Shown here: positions 24,453-35,081 of the stretch, piece by piece
Layout of the letters: the number at the start of each line of letters is the position of its first letter
How positions within the stretch are numbered: the first letter of the stretch is position 1
Assembly (NCBI GenBank): GCA_963691705.1
Contig: OY829540.1
Coordinates: forward strand, 134,001-198,000
Length of the DNA: 64,000 nt
Source of the DNA: Viola odorata
Lineage: Eukaryota > Streptophyta > Magnoliopsida > Malpighiales > Violaceae
Direction of reading: 5' to 3'
The notes under the pieces: generated by a model
The model's input: the letters and a program-made list of their open reading frames with translations, nothing else
The model's database searches: none
Told to the model about the DNA's origin: nothing
Made by a program: the position numbers and the translations under genes

Positions 24453-24792
24453 TGATAAGATTCAGACTTCTAGGGAAGCGGGGCAGAGATTATGGCCGTC
24501 TGAAGTCACTGTAGCGGCAGTCCGTCATACCTGCAAAGCGCCGGAGGGGGGACTCCGGCTTAGACACTCTAATGCTTAAGTCAGTATGGCTGTGAAATTT
24601 TGCAGAGATTTGAGTAGTGATTTTTTGTCTTCCCTTTGATCTAGAAAGGAGTGGTATTTATAGGCAAGAGGAAGGACGTTACCCTAGGGTGGGCGTTATC
24701 GTGGGAAGATAACGCCCAAGATGACGTCATCATATGTCAGCCGGATGGGATATCGCTGACGAGACATCGCCAGTGAGATGTTGTCGAGGCCT
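24453..24792 (-). other. U3 block present only in the 3' LTR
   Basis: These 340 bp replace 356 bp (43395-43750) of the other LTR; the flanking LTR sequence aligns on both sides. On the minus strand the block holds a TGACGTCA palindrome (24722-24729), a perfect 10-bp inverted repeat GGGCGTTATC/GATAACGCCC (24691-24700, 24708-24717) and a TATA-like CTATAAATACC (24653-24663). Together these look like a compact promoter. It is more GC-rich than the block it replaces. Confidence 0.8.
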
Positions 24793-24991
24793 GATAATAA
24801 TGAAAATATTGCGATGAAAAATTAAAAATGCGATTTATGATGCTGAGGATAATAATAACGATGATAAAATATGACGAGAATTAGAAAGTAAACTAACGAC
24901 AGTAAATTAATTATAAATGACAGTAAGTTGAGTAAAATAACAGAAATGATAAATTCAATTTAAAATGGCGTCAAAATTCGGGTATCAATAG

Positions 24992-25004
24992 TTGCCCCCT
25001 CTTT
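24992..25004 (-). other. Polypurine tract of the Ogre
   Basis: AAAGAGGGGGCAA on the minus strand, four bases before the 3' LTR start (TGATACC). This is the expected site and composition for plus-strand priming. Confidence 0.75.
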
Positions 25005-25079
25005 ACTGTCTTATCGAAGTATTTGATAAGCAGTAAAGACGGTTGCCCCCCACATATCCAAATTTTGGCGACACATCAG

Positions 25080-26110
25080 GTCTTACCTTAAAAGAGCGTG
25101 ATGACGTCATTCTAGGAGGAGATAAGTCGTAGATGTCACTCTGGGAGGAGGTAATTGTTGATACCATTCGTTGATATCACTCTGGGAGGAGATATATGTT
25201 GATGTCACTCTGGGAGGAGATAAGTCGTAGATGTCACTCTGGGAGGAGGTAATTGTTGATGTCATTCGTTGAAATCACTCTAGGAGGAGATATATCGTAG
25301 ATGTCACTCTGGGAGGAGGTATATATTAATGTCACTCTAGGAGGAGATAAGTCGTTGACGTCACTCTGGGAGGAGGTAATCTGTTGATGTCACTCGGGGA
25401 GGAGATAGGTTTGGAAGCCATTGCGTGAATTGAGTTTTGACCGGATGTCCTGCAAAGATGTAAATTTAGATCTATACGAATATTAAGGGAAACATAAATT
25501 GTAGAATTTGTTAATGACGACTTCCTTGACAGGAACCAAAAGTGAATTATGGAAAGGTAAATGACGACTCCACTAGGGGGCGTAAATGCAAAAAGGTGTT
25601 ATTCTAGGAGGAAGGTGTAACGATGTTTTGAAATGTAATGTTGTCACTCTAGGAGGAGGTAAATGCAAATGATGTCACTCCGGGAGGAGGAAAATGCAGA
25701 CGTTGTCACTCAGGGAGGAGGAAAATATAGATGTTGTCACTCTGGGAGGAGGAAATACGTGTTGTCACTCTATGAGGAGGAAAATGCAAATGATGTCACT
25801 CTGGGAGGAGGAAAATGCAGATGCTGTCACTCTAGGAGAAGGAAATACGTGTTGTCACTCTAGGAGGAGGAAAATACAAATGGTGTCACTCTAGGAGGAA
25901 GAAATGTAAAAATACAGAAATTTAAATGATGTCAATCCCGTAGGGTAAGACGCGAGGTGCGAAAATAATCTAATCGTCACTTTAGGAGGACGAAATGTAC
26001 ATGCTATCACTCTAGGAGGAGGAAATGTATGATGTCACTCTAGGAGGAGAAAAATACAAATGATCACTCTGGGAGGAGGAAATGTATGATGTCGCTCTAG
26101 GAGGAGAGTC
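25080..26110. repeat. Minisatellite in the Ogre 3' region
   Basis: More than 25 imperfect copies of a unit of about 25-40 bp built on GTCACTCTGGGAGGAG, with spacers such as GAAATGCAAATGAT or ATAAGTCGTAGAT. Unit length changes along the array, longer to the left of 25400 and shorter to the right. No long reading frame of biological sense covers it. Confidence 0.92.
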
Positions 26111-29100
26111 GTTCACTTTTGTTACCAGCAGCCTTGATACGAACCTAGAGTGCATCTGCATCCTGTTCAGGAGGTAACGACCCCAAGGACAAGACTTTCC
26201 CACAATTTGCAGTCGTAAGCAATCCTCACCTGATATTAGTGTTTGCACTCACGCTTTGAAACAAGGTTAAGTGTTTTACACTCATAAAGATGCAACTAAC
26301 ATGGTACATAATTTCCAATTCGTAATGTCAATCCGAGTGAATAGACTTCAAATGAAGATGCATATGCATGGGCATTCTAATAATCGATGGGACTTTCATG
26401 GAAAATAATGAAGGGATATGAAATGTCTGGAAAGAAGCTTGTTTTGGTAAAGATGTGCTTTTCTGAAGGGTTTGAAGGTTTTTTTATGAGTAACGCTTGT
26501 CGATTAGCCCTAATGAGGGCAAGGCACGCGAGTTTCTTTCGTTTTTGCTGGGGGTGCTTTCTTGGCAGAGTGCATGAGTTCTTGGATCCTTGCTGGGAAT
26601 GTTATTTTCCCGGGCTAGGGGCCCTTTTCTCGAGTCTTTACTGAGGGATGTTTCCTTCGAGATTTCTTGAGTTGGTTCTGGGCCCTTTTTCTTCTCGAGT
26701 CTTTACTGGAGAATGTTGTCATTGTTCTTTTCGAGGTTTACTGCTTGAGTTGGCCCTGGGCCCTTTTTTTTCTCGAGTCTTCACTGGGGAATGTTTTCCT
26801 CAAGATTTCTTGAGTTTAGTTGTCCCTGGGCTGTGTTTGCTTTTGTTTTTTTATTGTTGTGTTCCTTCAACGCCTCTGAGCATTTCTCTCTTTTTTCTTC
26901 CTTTTTTTTTTTTTTATTTGAAATGCATCAGAGAGAAAAGCAAGTATAGCCTTTGTCTCGATCTCTTCCAGTTCTGACTTAAGGCCTAGGCCTTCATCTT
27001 TGGGTTTTTAGTCTCTGTTCAGTGAGGGTTCTTAGCGATCCTTCGGTGACTTTTTCCGTCTCTTTTGTCGTGAACTTTGAACTTGGCGTGCTTTTTACCT
27101 CCGGCTAGTAATCTTAGCTGACACTGCTCCTTGGCTCTCGGGGTATGAGTGATAGTGAAGGTTTTTTAGGAGTGATGGCACATGTGGTGGGAAGAGGGAA
27201 GAAATGGAAAAATGGAGAAAATCGTAAGAGTCCCACGTCATTTTTACTGTTATCCCATGTCTAATAGCACATGTACCCTGGATATTATGCGAATTCAACT
27301 AGCACTTAGTCAGGCACTTACACTCATGAAAAGATAAGGCACGATGGCTCGAAAATGCTTACCGGGATTTGTCTGTGACTGCTTACGTCTGAGCAAATCG
27401 TGGATATAAGAGCAAACAAGTAAGATCATGTATGATACGTAATTTTGATGGATGCCTTACTTAACAGAGGGATTGAACATCCCCGACCTATGAAATGCAT
27501 GAATATGCTATGAGAGTAGTATGGATTTTTGTTTTAGCCGGGCTAAAAAGGATTTTTTTGATTGATTGATAGTTTAAAGTTAGGACACGAGGGACGACCT
27601 ATTTGCAAGAGTCCAACAAGAATTTAAAGGGTTGCCCCCAGTGGGCCAGACAACCGTACGCAAATTAAAGCTAACAAAGTGAGCCGGAACTAAAATTAAG
27701 GGGGGAAGAAAGATGGACTCCCCTGAAATGTGCAGCGGGGCTGCGAGGGCGTCTTCCACGAGCTTTATGCGGATGACAGTGAGATGATTCAAGTCCGGCG
27801 TGGTCCCCACTTAGGAATGTTTTGCTTAGATGCTGATTGATTGGTTTCTTTTTCAGATGTTTTGCAAGAACCGCCGATCCAGGTCGGAGTGAGGATGAGA
27901 TCCGCATTTTTTGTTCATTTACTTACTAGCCATTGCTGGACTTTTGCTGATTTGCTCCGTGATTGCTCTGGGATAAAGGGGAAAATTTTCTGTCCCCGAA
28001 ATGTGCAGCGGGGCTGCGAGGACGTCTTCTACCAGTCTCATGCAAGCAATAATGGGGTGATCCAGTTCCTAAAAAAAATGAGGAGAGAAGAATGAGGAGT
28101 AAATGAAAGGCAATTTTTAGAAAGAGTAATGCGATTGATAAGTTTTAAGCTCTCCCTTTTGGACGGGCCATCTGTGGGTCACCGCGGCGTGACTTGCATC
28201 GGATGTTGGTTGATGATAGCTTTGCTTCAGATGCTTTGCCGCAATTCCCATCTTGGCGCGGGTGATAATTGTAGTCCGGTTGTCCCTCTTCGGAGAGGAG
28301 TTCTGACACTTTTTGCAGCAAGAGATTGTGGATAAAATAAGTGACTGCGATCACCGTCAGTCAGCAGTTAGTGGTCCACAAATTAAAGGATTGATCTTCA
28401 TCGTGTTGATCATAGTGCAGATGTTGAGAAACTTCTTGAACGAGACCGCATTAAGTATGTTGATTGTAGTCTTGGGAGGGCAGCTTTACGTCGTGCTTCT
28501 TCTCCAGGAGTTCTGCCTGCAAAGGGCACTTGGCAAACCACGACGTCTTGATGGTGAACTCCTCCGAATAGGCGAATGGAGATGAGAACTCATGCCACTA
28601 GCATTCCGACAGCTTGGCTGGCATAGGATGGGCTTTGTGACTTTGGTCCAGCATTCAGTCCTCGCTCAAACTGGATAATAGTATTGTTGCGAAATTCTGA
28701 CGGTGCCCCACGGATTCTCGATGGGTGGCCCTTAAGTTCTTGAATAGTGTTACAGGTTCAGACAATCCTCTTGATGATCGGATGATAGCTTTACGGGGTG
28801 ATCTCCCTTTATGCATTCGGTCCTTTGAGACTGGTTGTAGGAGGTGCTGGTAGTACTGCGAGGAAAAAGAATTTTTCAATTTAGATAGTGATTGGTTTTT
28901 AAAATCTTTCCTGATTTGCTCTTTAAGGCGACCTGCTGCGGCAATTCAGGAGCTGCCACGAGGGGGATTCCCTGGTCCTATCGCGATGATGAGATGAGGT
29001 GTGAGACATTATGTTCCTGCAAAACTTAAGATCGATTAGTGGCGTTAGTCTAAGCGTTGTGTCTTGTGTCTCGAACTACTCCTTGGGAGCCACCAATGCC

Positions 29101-29261
29101 ATGCCTCCTTTTGTCATCTCATAAGTTTAAGAAAAAGTTTTGAAATAACAAGCATCTCCTGAAAAACTCATTTTATTAATTTCAGGATAAACATTTGAGC
29201 GGTATTGTCATGATAAAACCCTATGTCTTTGATTCGACAAGATGCACGGTCTGCGAAACCT
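26111..29261. other. Non-coding 3' region of the Ogre with degenerate repeats
   Basis: No convincing gene is present. Two imperfect repeat sets stand out. One is GGGCCCTTTT...CTCGAGTCTT units of about 65-80 bp at 26610-26830. The other is a block of about 75 bp around AAATGTGCAGCGGGGCTGCG repeated at 27717-27794 and 27994-28069, about 277 bp apart, with a weaker relative near 28150-28330. Long 3' regions with tandem repeats are a known Ogre trait. Confidence 0.7.
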
Positions 29262-30995
29262 TTAGGTAAAGTATATTTTGACGGCATCGGCATTTACCAA
29301 TCTTGGTAGGTCATCTCCATCTATATTGGTTAGCATTAGGGCACCCCCCGAGAATGCACTTTTAACTAAAAATGGACCCTCGTACTTTGGGGCCCACTTT
29401 CCTTGACTAGCCTCCTGATGAGGGAGAATCTTTTTCAACGCTAAATCCCCGGTCTTGAACTTGCAAGGTTGCACTTTCTTGTTATAAGCGTTGGCCATCC
29501 TTTGCTGATACAATTGCGCATAGCAAATAGCGGCCAAGTATTTCTCAGGAATGAGGTTTAACTGCTCGTACCTCACCCTTGCCCAATCCGATTCTTCTAC
29601 TTCTGATTCTGCCAGGATTCTGAGAGAAGGGATTTCTACCTCAAGAGGAATTACGGCTTCCATGTCGTAGACTAAAGAGTAGGGAGTTGCCCCGGTGGAC
29701 GTACGAGTTGCTATCTGGTAAGCATGCAGTGCGAAAGGAAGCATGTCATGCCAGTCTCTGGGAGTGACCACCATTTTTTTGGATGATTTTCTTCAAGTTT
29801 TTATTTGCCGCTTCGACTGCGTCATTCATTTTTGGACGATATGGTGATGAGTTTCGGTGCTTCACCTTCTAACGTTGGCAAAGACCGTCGATCATTCTTC
29901 CATTTAGATTAGTGTCGTTGTCTGTGATGATCATTTTCGGGACCCCATAGCAGCAAATGATGTTCTTCTCAATAAATCGCATGGTTTTTTTTCTGAGTGA
30001 TGTTGGAGTAAGAGGCGATTTTCACCCACTTGGTGAAGTAATCGATTGCCACGAGAATGAACCGATGGCCATTAGAGGCTTTCGGATGAATTTAGCTGAT
30101 GATATAGATTCCCCACATCGCAAAAGGCCAAGGCAATGTCATGCTGAAGAGAGGGACCGGAGGGACATGGAGATGGTCCGCCTAAATCTGACATTTGTGG
30201 CATTTTCGGAAGTAGTCGATGCAATCTCGTTTGATAGTGAGCCAAAAATATCCTTGTCTCATTATTTGTCTCGTCATCATATGCCCACTTGTGTGTGTGG
30301 AACAAACCCCTTCGTGGATCTCCGTTATGATTCTCTTGGCCTCAGCTATGGTGACGCAACGAAGTAAAGCTCCATCAGCTCTTCTTTTATACAAAACTTC
30401 ACCATCGAGGTAGAAGTCAAAAGCCAAGCGTTGAAGGGTCTTTTTACTAACCCAGCTTGCCCTCGGTGGATACTCCCGGTTTCTGATAAATCGTGCTAAG
30501 TCGTAGAACCATGGCTTCCCATTAAGTTCTTCTTCTAAGGTGACACAGCATGCTGGAGTTTCCTTTACTTCCATTCTCAATGGTTGAAGCATTACTCTGC
30601 ATTCTAACTTTAACATCGAGGCAAACGTGGCTAACGCGTCTGCGAAGTGGTTCTTTTCTCTGTCGACTCGGTCAAATTTGGTTTCTTTGAATTCCCGCAT
30701 GAGTTGGGTGAGTAACCTCTGATAAGGGATGAGCTTGGAATCCCGTGTCTGCCATAAATCCTGGGCTTGGTAGATGACAAAGGCCGAATCGTCGAAGATT
30801 TTGAGCTTTTTTACTTTTAAGTCGATTGCTGCCGTCAGACCGCTGATGCATTACCTCGTACTCGGCGATGTTGTTGGTGTATGAGAAGTTCAACTTGCAT
30901 GCTATGGGTAATTGACGACCATCTGGGGTTATGACCACGTCTCCTACTCCCTTGCTTGAGAGGTTCACCCCCCGTCGAAGAACATGGTCCACCAA
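29262..30995 (-). pseudogene. Ogre second RNase H and integrase, frameshifted
   Basis: At the start (30995-30700) is the second, archaeal-type RNase H domain (SSKGVGDVVITPDGRQLPI), which breaks off into another frame. The frame 30700-30182 holds an RNase H tail and the integrase HHCC zinc-binding region (STHTSGHMMTRQI, CHKCQ). The catalytic core (30181-29775) can be followed only by changing frame. The first acidic site (VAIDYFTKW), a second Asp region and a Glu region are each recognisable in separate frames, with an extra stop. The final frame 29774-29262 encodes the end of the core and the C-terminal GPF-type module (KYEGPFLVKSAFSGG). Several breaks lie in A-runs. The enzyme cannot be made from this copy as read. 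Confidence 0.85.
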
Positions 30996-31474
30996 TCATC
31001 TTCCCTAAGATTTTTTACGATCTCGTCACTAATTAATACGATGTCCTCATCCGGGAAGTCGAAACTCAACCACTCATATTCGTCCAAGGCGTGATCAGCC
31101 AAGTGGTCAGCGAGGGCGCTTGCCTTAACCACCTTCCGCGTTACATATATGATCTCATGCTCGGCCAATAAGACTTGCCATCTACAAATGCGACTTGACA
31201 GATACGGTTTCTCGAAGATGTACTTCAGGGGATCCATGCAGGAGATTAACCATGTCGTGTAATACAACATGTACTGCCGGAGCCTTCGGGCGCACCATGT
31301 TAGGGCGCAACAAGTTCGTTCCAACATATAGTAGCGCATTTCACATTCGTTGAATTTTTTGCTGAGGTAGTAGATGGCTTGTTCACGCCTTCCTGACTCA
31401 TCGTGCTGTCCCAAAACACAGCCCATGGTGCTAGCCGTGACTGTCATATACATGAGCAAGGGACGTCCTGACAT
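30965..31474 (-). pseudogene. Ogre RNase H domain (fragment)
   Basis: The frame encodes the RT-linked RNase H region (AIYYLSKKFNECEMRYYMLE; LLAEHEIIYVT) and a linker ending WWTMFFDGG. There the second RNase H begins but is lost to a frameshift. It is separated from the RT frame by a break at about 31475-31651. Confidence 0.8.
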
Positions 31475-31651
31475 CGGGGGAACTAGTACAGGTGGGCTTT
31501 GCAGATATGTCTTGATTTTCTTAAAGGCTTTCTGGCAATCTCCATCCCATTATGCATCTCCATGCTTCCTTAACATTTTGAACATCGGTTCGCAGGTAAG
31601 TGTTAACTGACTGATAAAGCAAGCGATGTAGTTGATGCATCTTAAGAAGCT

Positions 31652-32701
31652 TCATACTTTTTTTTCGGTGCTGGGAACGGGTAGCTCTTGAATTGTCTTT
31701 ATATTATCAGGATCCACTTCTATGCCTTTATTGCTGACGATGAATCCTAACAACTTTCCGGAGGTCACTCCAAAGGTACACTTAGCTGGGTTTAGCCGTA
31801 GCTGAAATTGTCTCAACCTTTCGAATACCTTCTTTAGAATGTCTACATGATCTTGCGTCCCGCGAGATTTGGCTATCATGTCGTCGATATATATTTCCAA
31901 TTCTTTATGCATCATGTCGTGGAAAAGGGTGACGGCAGCACGTTGGTAAGTGGTTCCTACGTTCTTTAACCCGAAGGGCATTACTTTGTAGCAGAAGGTT
32001 CCCCAGGGTGTGATGAATGTCGTCTTCTCACTGTCTTCGGGTGCCATCTTGATCTGATTGTATCTCGAAAATCCGTCCATAAAGGATAACATGTCGTTAC
32101 TAGCGGCACTATCCACTAAGATGTCGATATGGGGAAGCGGGAAGTAGTCTTTAGGGCTGGCTCGATTAAGATCCCGAAAGTCCATGCACATGCGGACCTT
32201 CCCATCTTTCTTAGGCACTGGCACTATATTGGCGATCCATTCTGGGTACTCTGCAACTCTTAAGAAACCCGCATCTAGTTGCTTGGTAACTTCTTCTTTG
32301 ATTTTCAAAAGGATGTCTGGATGCATCCTTCGGAGTTTTTGTTTGACGGGTTTAAACTCAGGCTTCAACGGGATGCGATGCTCAACAAGCCCGGGATCAA
32401 GACCTGGCATATCGGCATATGACCATGCGAATACGTCCGAGTAGTCTTTGAGGAGGGAAATCAACCTTTCTCTCTGAGTCGTGTCCAGGGTGGTTTCGAT
32501 CTTAACCAACTTCTGATTCTCATTGCTTGCCCCCAAATTTACTTTTTCCAATTCCTCCCGATGAGGGGTTATTTTCTTTTCTGAACTTTCCGGTAAACAG
32601 GCCAATTCACAGGGGATTTCGACCTTGTCTTCGGTTGTGACGATAATTTCTTCGCCAGTAAAGACATATGTTTTATCAAGACAATCCGAAATAATATTCA
32701 T
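31652..32701 (-). pseudogene. Ogre reverse transcriptase (long open fragment)
   Basis: A 349-codon frame with Ty3/gypsy RT blocks: a pre-RT acidic linker, VPVPKKDGKVRMCMDFRDLN, FMDGFSRYNQIKMAPEDSEK, MPFGLKN, and the catalytic motif YIDDMIAKS (the family usually shows YVDD). The catalytic Asp pair is kept. The frame stops before the thumb/RNase H. The ATG at 32701 sits 2 bp inside a strong splice-acceptor context. Confidence 0.88.
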
Positions 32702-32702
32702 C

Positions 32703-32792
32703 CTGAAAATAAAAATGCGAAAAGAAGAGATGCGTAAAATAAAAATTGCATATATATATTAATTTTTAACAAAGGGGAACGTGAGTTCCTAC
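32703..32792 (-). other. Candidate intron between Ogre protease and RT
   Basis: On the minus strand a good acceptor (pyrimidine-rich tract, TTTTATTTTCAG) precedes the RT frame, and a possible GTAGGAAC donor lies 90 bp upstream. Ogre elements are known to carry an intron at the protease-RT junction. The donor choice is uncertain, and upstream frame breaks prevent a check of phase. Confidence 0.4.
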
Positions 32793-33094
32793 CAAAATAT
32801 TTTCGTAAAAAAACGTGCAAACATCATATTATTATATTTTTTTTCTAAAAGGAGTAATTATAGAGAGACATCCAGAAGCATGGTGGTGGTCCAGTTGCAC
32901 ATGGACTCCCTTGACTTCTTTACGAAAATGACTGAACTAGGCGACGATTCTTCTTCTTCCAAGGTGCAAATACGGAGGTCCGAAACCCTGATCGGGCTTT
33001 CATTGATGGTTTCAGCTGCGAAGGGGAACGTGGTTCTGATATGGGGGATCTGCATTTTACCCATTGGCGCGACACATCCAAATAGCTTAGCCAG

Positions 33095-34339
33095 CTATTT
33101 TTCTTTCTTTTCTTGGGCAATTTTGGCAAAATCGGCCTCGCTGGGTTGGTACCCTAAACCAAATTGGTCTCCGAAGCTCTTTGGAGATGCCAAACCTTTT
33201 AACCCTTGTAACTTAGCCCCTAGCCTTTTTCCCAGTTGGAAATTTCCCTCTGGTATCAACTTAGTGGTTGTTTCGGCCATTTCAGAATTCGAGGCTTCAA
33301 AAATGGGGGATCTTTTCTCGATCCAATCCGCGTTGATGATTTCGAAGGCTTGAAAAGAACTCTCCAAGGTCTCAGCAATCTCGATGTAAGGTACAGACGA
33401 ATGTTTGTCCAGGATTAAGGCTTCCTCTGCCTTTATTGTGACGAGGGCATTGTCTTTGACGTACTTGAGGCACTGATGTAGGGAAGAGGGGACAGCTCCT
33501 GCCGAATGGATCCATGGCCGTCCTAGAAGCATGCTATAAGCGGGTTGGATTTTTATGATCTGAAATGTCAAGGCGAAAGTGTGGGGCTCGATGACCATAT
33601 CCAATTCAAAATTCCCGATGATCTCTCGAGTGGTGCCATCGAAAGCCCTAGCCATCATTCCGCTAGGTTTCATGTGAGAAAAATCAACCGGTAGTTGTTC
33701 GAGGACATGCCTGGGTATGACATTTAGTGCGGACTCGTTATCAATCAGGGTTTTTGCTATGACATGTCCCTTGCATTCTACCGTGATGTATAGGGCAATG
33801 TTGTGATCTCTTCCTGCGGAGTCGATTTCTCCTTCGAAGAAGGAAATGCTGCTTAGGGCTTGAATTCTTCCGACAAGGTTTTCCACCCCTTCCGTGGTGA
33901 TATCCTTAGTTACGAAGGCTTGTTTCAAGACTTTTAAGAGAGCTTGGCAATAAGGTTCTGAAGTAAGGATTAGCTCCATGATGGAAATGCGAGCCGGGGT
34001 TTTCTTCAGCTGTTCGATGATGCTGAACTCGCTCTGTTTCATGATTTTGAGGAACTTAGTTGTCTCGTCCTCAGTTACAGGTTTGTTAAACCTTTGCGCC
34101 TCTTCTACTACTTCTTCGTGGACAAAAGGATTTTTTCCTTTGGCTTGTCGTTGTTTCTCTACTTCCTCCGATATGTAGCACCTTCCGGTACGGGTCATGT
34201 CCCCGATATGAGAGGTTTCGCCGATAGCGAGCCCTGTTGGCGTGACGACAAGAGGGGTGGTGACCACCATGTATCCGTAGTTAAATGGGACCGCGTGTAA
34301 GTCTTGGCTAGGAGTATTCACAGCAAATGTGAATACCAC
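33095..34339 (-). pseudogene. Ogre aspartic protease region with altered active site
   Basis: A 414-codon frame. The retropepsin-like domain lies at about residues 200-290, with TLIDNESALNVIP at the active site and a later LLGRPWIHSAGAVPSSLHQ block. The family norm at this site is Asp-Asn-Gly; here the Gly is Glu, which should disrupt catalysis. Upstream residues form a gag-protease linker. The frame ends just before the candidate intron. Confidence 0.8.
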
Positions 34340-34399
34340 TTTGCGTGGGGTCGTGGCCGTATTCCCTATTTATGCCACATATTCGAAGGAATAGGGTGA

Positions 34400-34947
34400 T
34401 GGAGAATTTTCCTCGATGGCGTTGATTGCTCCTCTGGTTTTCCCTTCGGTCCGAATGATCCCGAATGTTGTAAGTTGCTTGACTTTCTGCCGAAAAAGTC
34501 TGCAATCCTAGATTTCGTGCTTGCTTTCCCCTTGGCAAAATAGGCATTGGGCCTGATTATTCTCTGGGTATGGCAGGTGTCCACTTTTAGCCACCACAAA
34601 GAAAAGTTCTTCTTTGGGTGCTTCCTTCACTGAAGGGAGAGGATCGTTGATTTCTTCGGAAAGAACGTCGTTCACCCCCAGATTATGGTGCGGTAGAGGA
34701 CTGGTTGCCACATCAGGATCTTTTGCTAGATTTTTGGAAGAGATTCGTCCGTGTTTGGTCAAATGATCAACTTTTTTATAAAGACAAAACAGTCTTCCAG
34801 GGGGTGTCCTCGGGTTCTGGCATGATATTCCCAGCTAACCTTTGGATCATACCAACTAGGGTAAGGAGTTGGTTGAGGCGAGAGCGGGGATGGCGTAATC
34901 TGCTCGTCTGCTAGGAGGCTTGCGTAGATTTCCTTCAAAGAAAACGG
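34400..34947 (-). other. gag zinc-finger module, copy B
   Basis: Runs from PFSLKEIYASLLADEQI through a WYDPKV...YHARTRGHPLEDCF motif to a CX2CX5HX4C motif (CLFCQGESKHEI, stop, DC) and an NAIEE tail. It parallels copy A at 35200-35768 in the same order. The first Cys of the CX2HX5HX4C-type motif is Trp here, and a TAG (34508-34510) falls inside the second motif. Confidence 0.7.
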
Positions 34948-35081
34948 GGGAGGTAACCACATTGGTGAAGGGTATGATTCGGAATCTAGGGATTCCCAAG
35001 AGGATGGTAATGACACTGCACTAGAGTGGGAGGGTGGTGCAGAATACCTGACAAGATAGTAGAATTTCCCGGAAGGCTGAC

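Larger units (their letters stand above)
21406..24987 (-). repeat. 3' LTR of the Ogre element
   Basis: On the element's strand it starts TGATACCCGAATTTTGACGC and ends GGTGCGACA. It aligns with the other LTR along nearly its whole length except for the block 24453-24792, which is unrelated there. It contains a tandem-repeat zone, a TATA element and a GC-rich leader-like region. Confidence 0.92.

Noticed and set aside
24081..24987. 3' LTR block difference as a simple nested insertion
   Set aside because: A simple insertion would leave the other LTR continuous; instead each LTR has its own unrelated block of about 350 bp at the same place, so it is a replacement.
25080..26110. Regular repeat-spacer pattern resembling a CRISPR array
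   Set aside because: The spacers are themselves similar and vary in length, the context is a plant LTR retrotransposon, and no cas-like gene exists. It is a minisatellite.
29957..30367. 136-residue plus-strand frame
   Set aside because: Antisense to the Ogre integrase core, which explains its openness; no domain in this frame.
32781..33353. 190-residue plus-strand frame
   Set aside because: Antisense shadow of the Ogre protease region; no independent domain.
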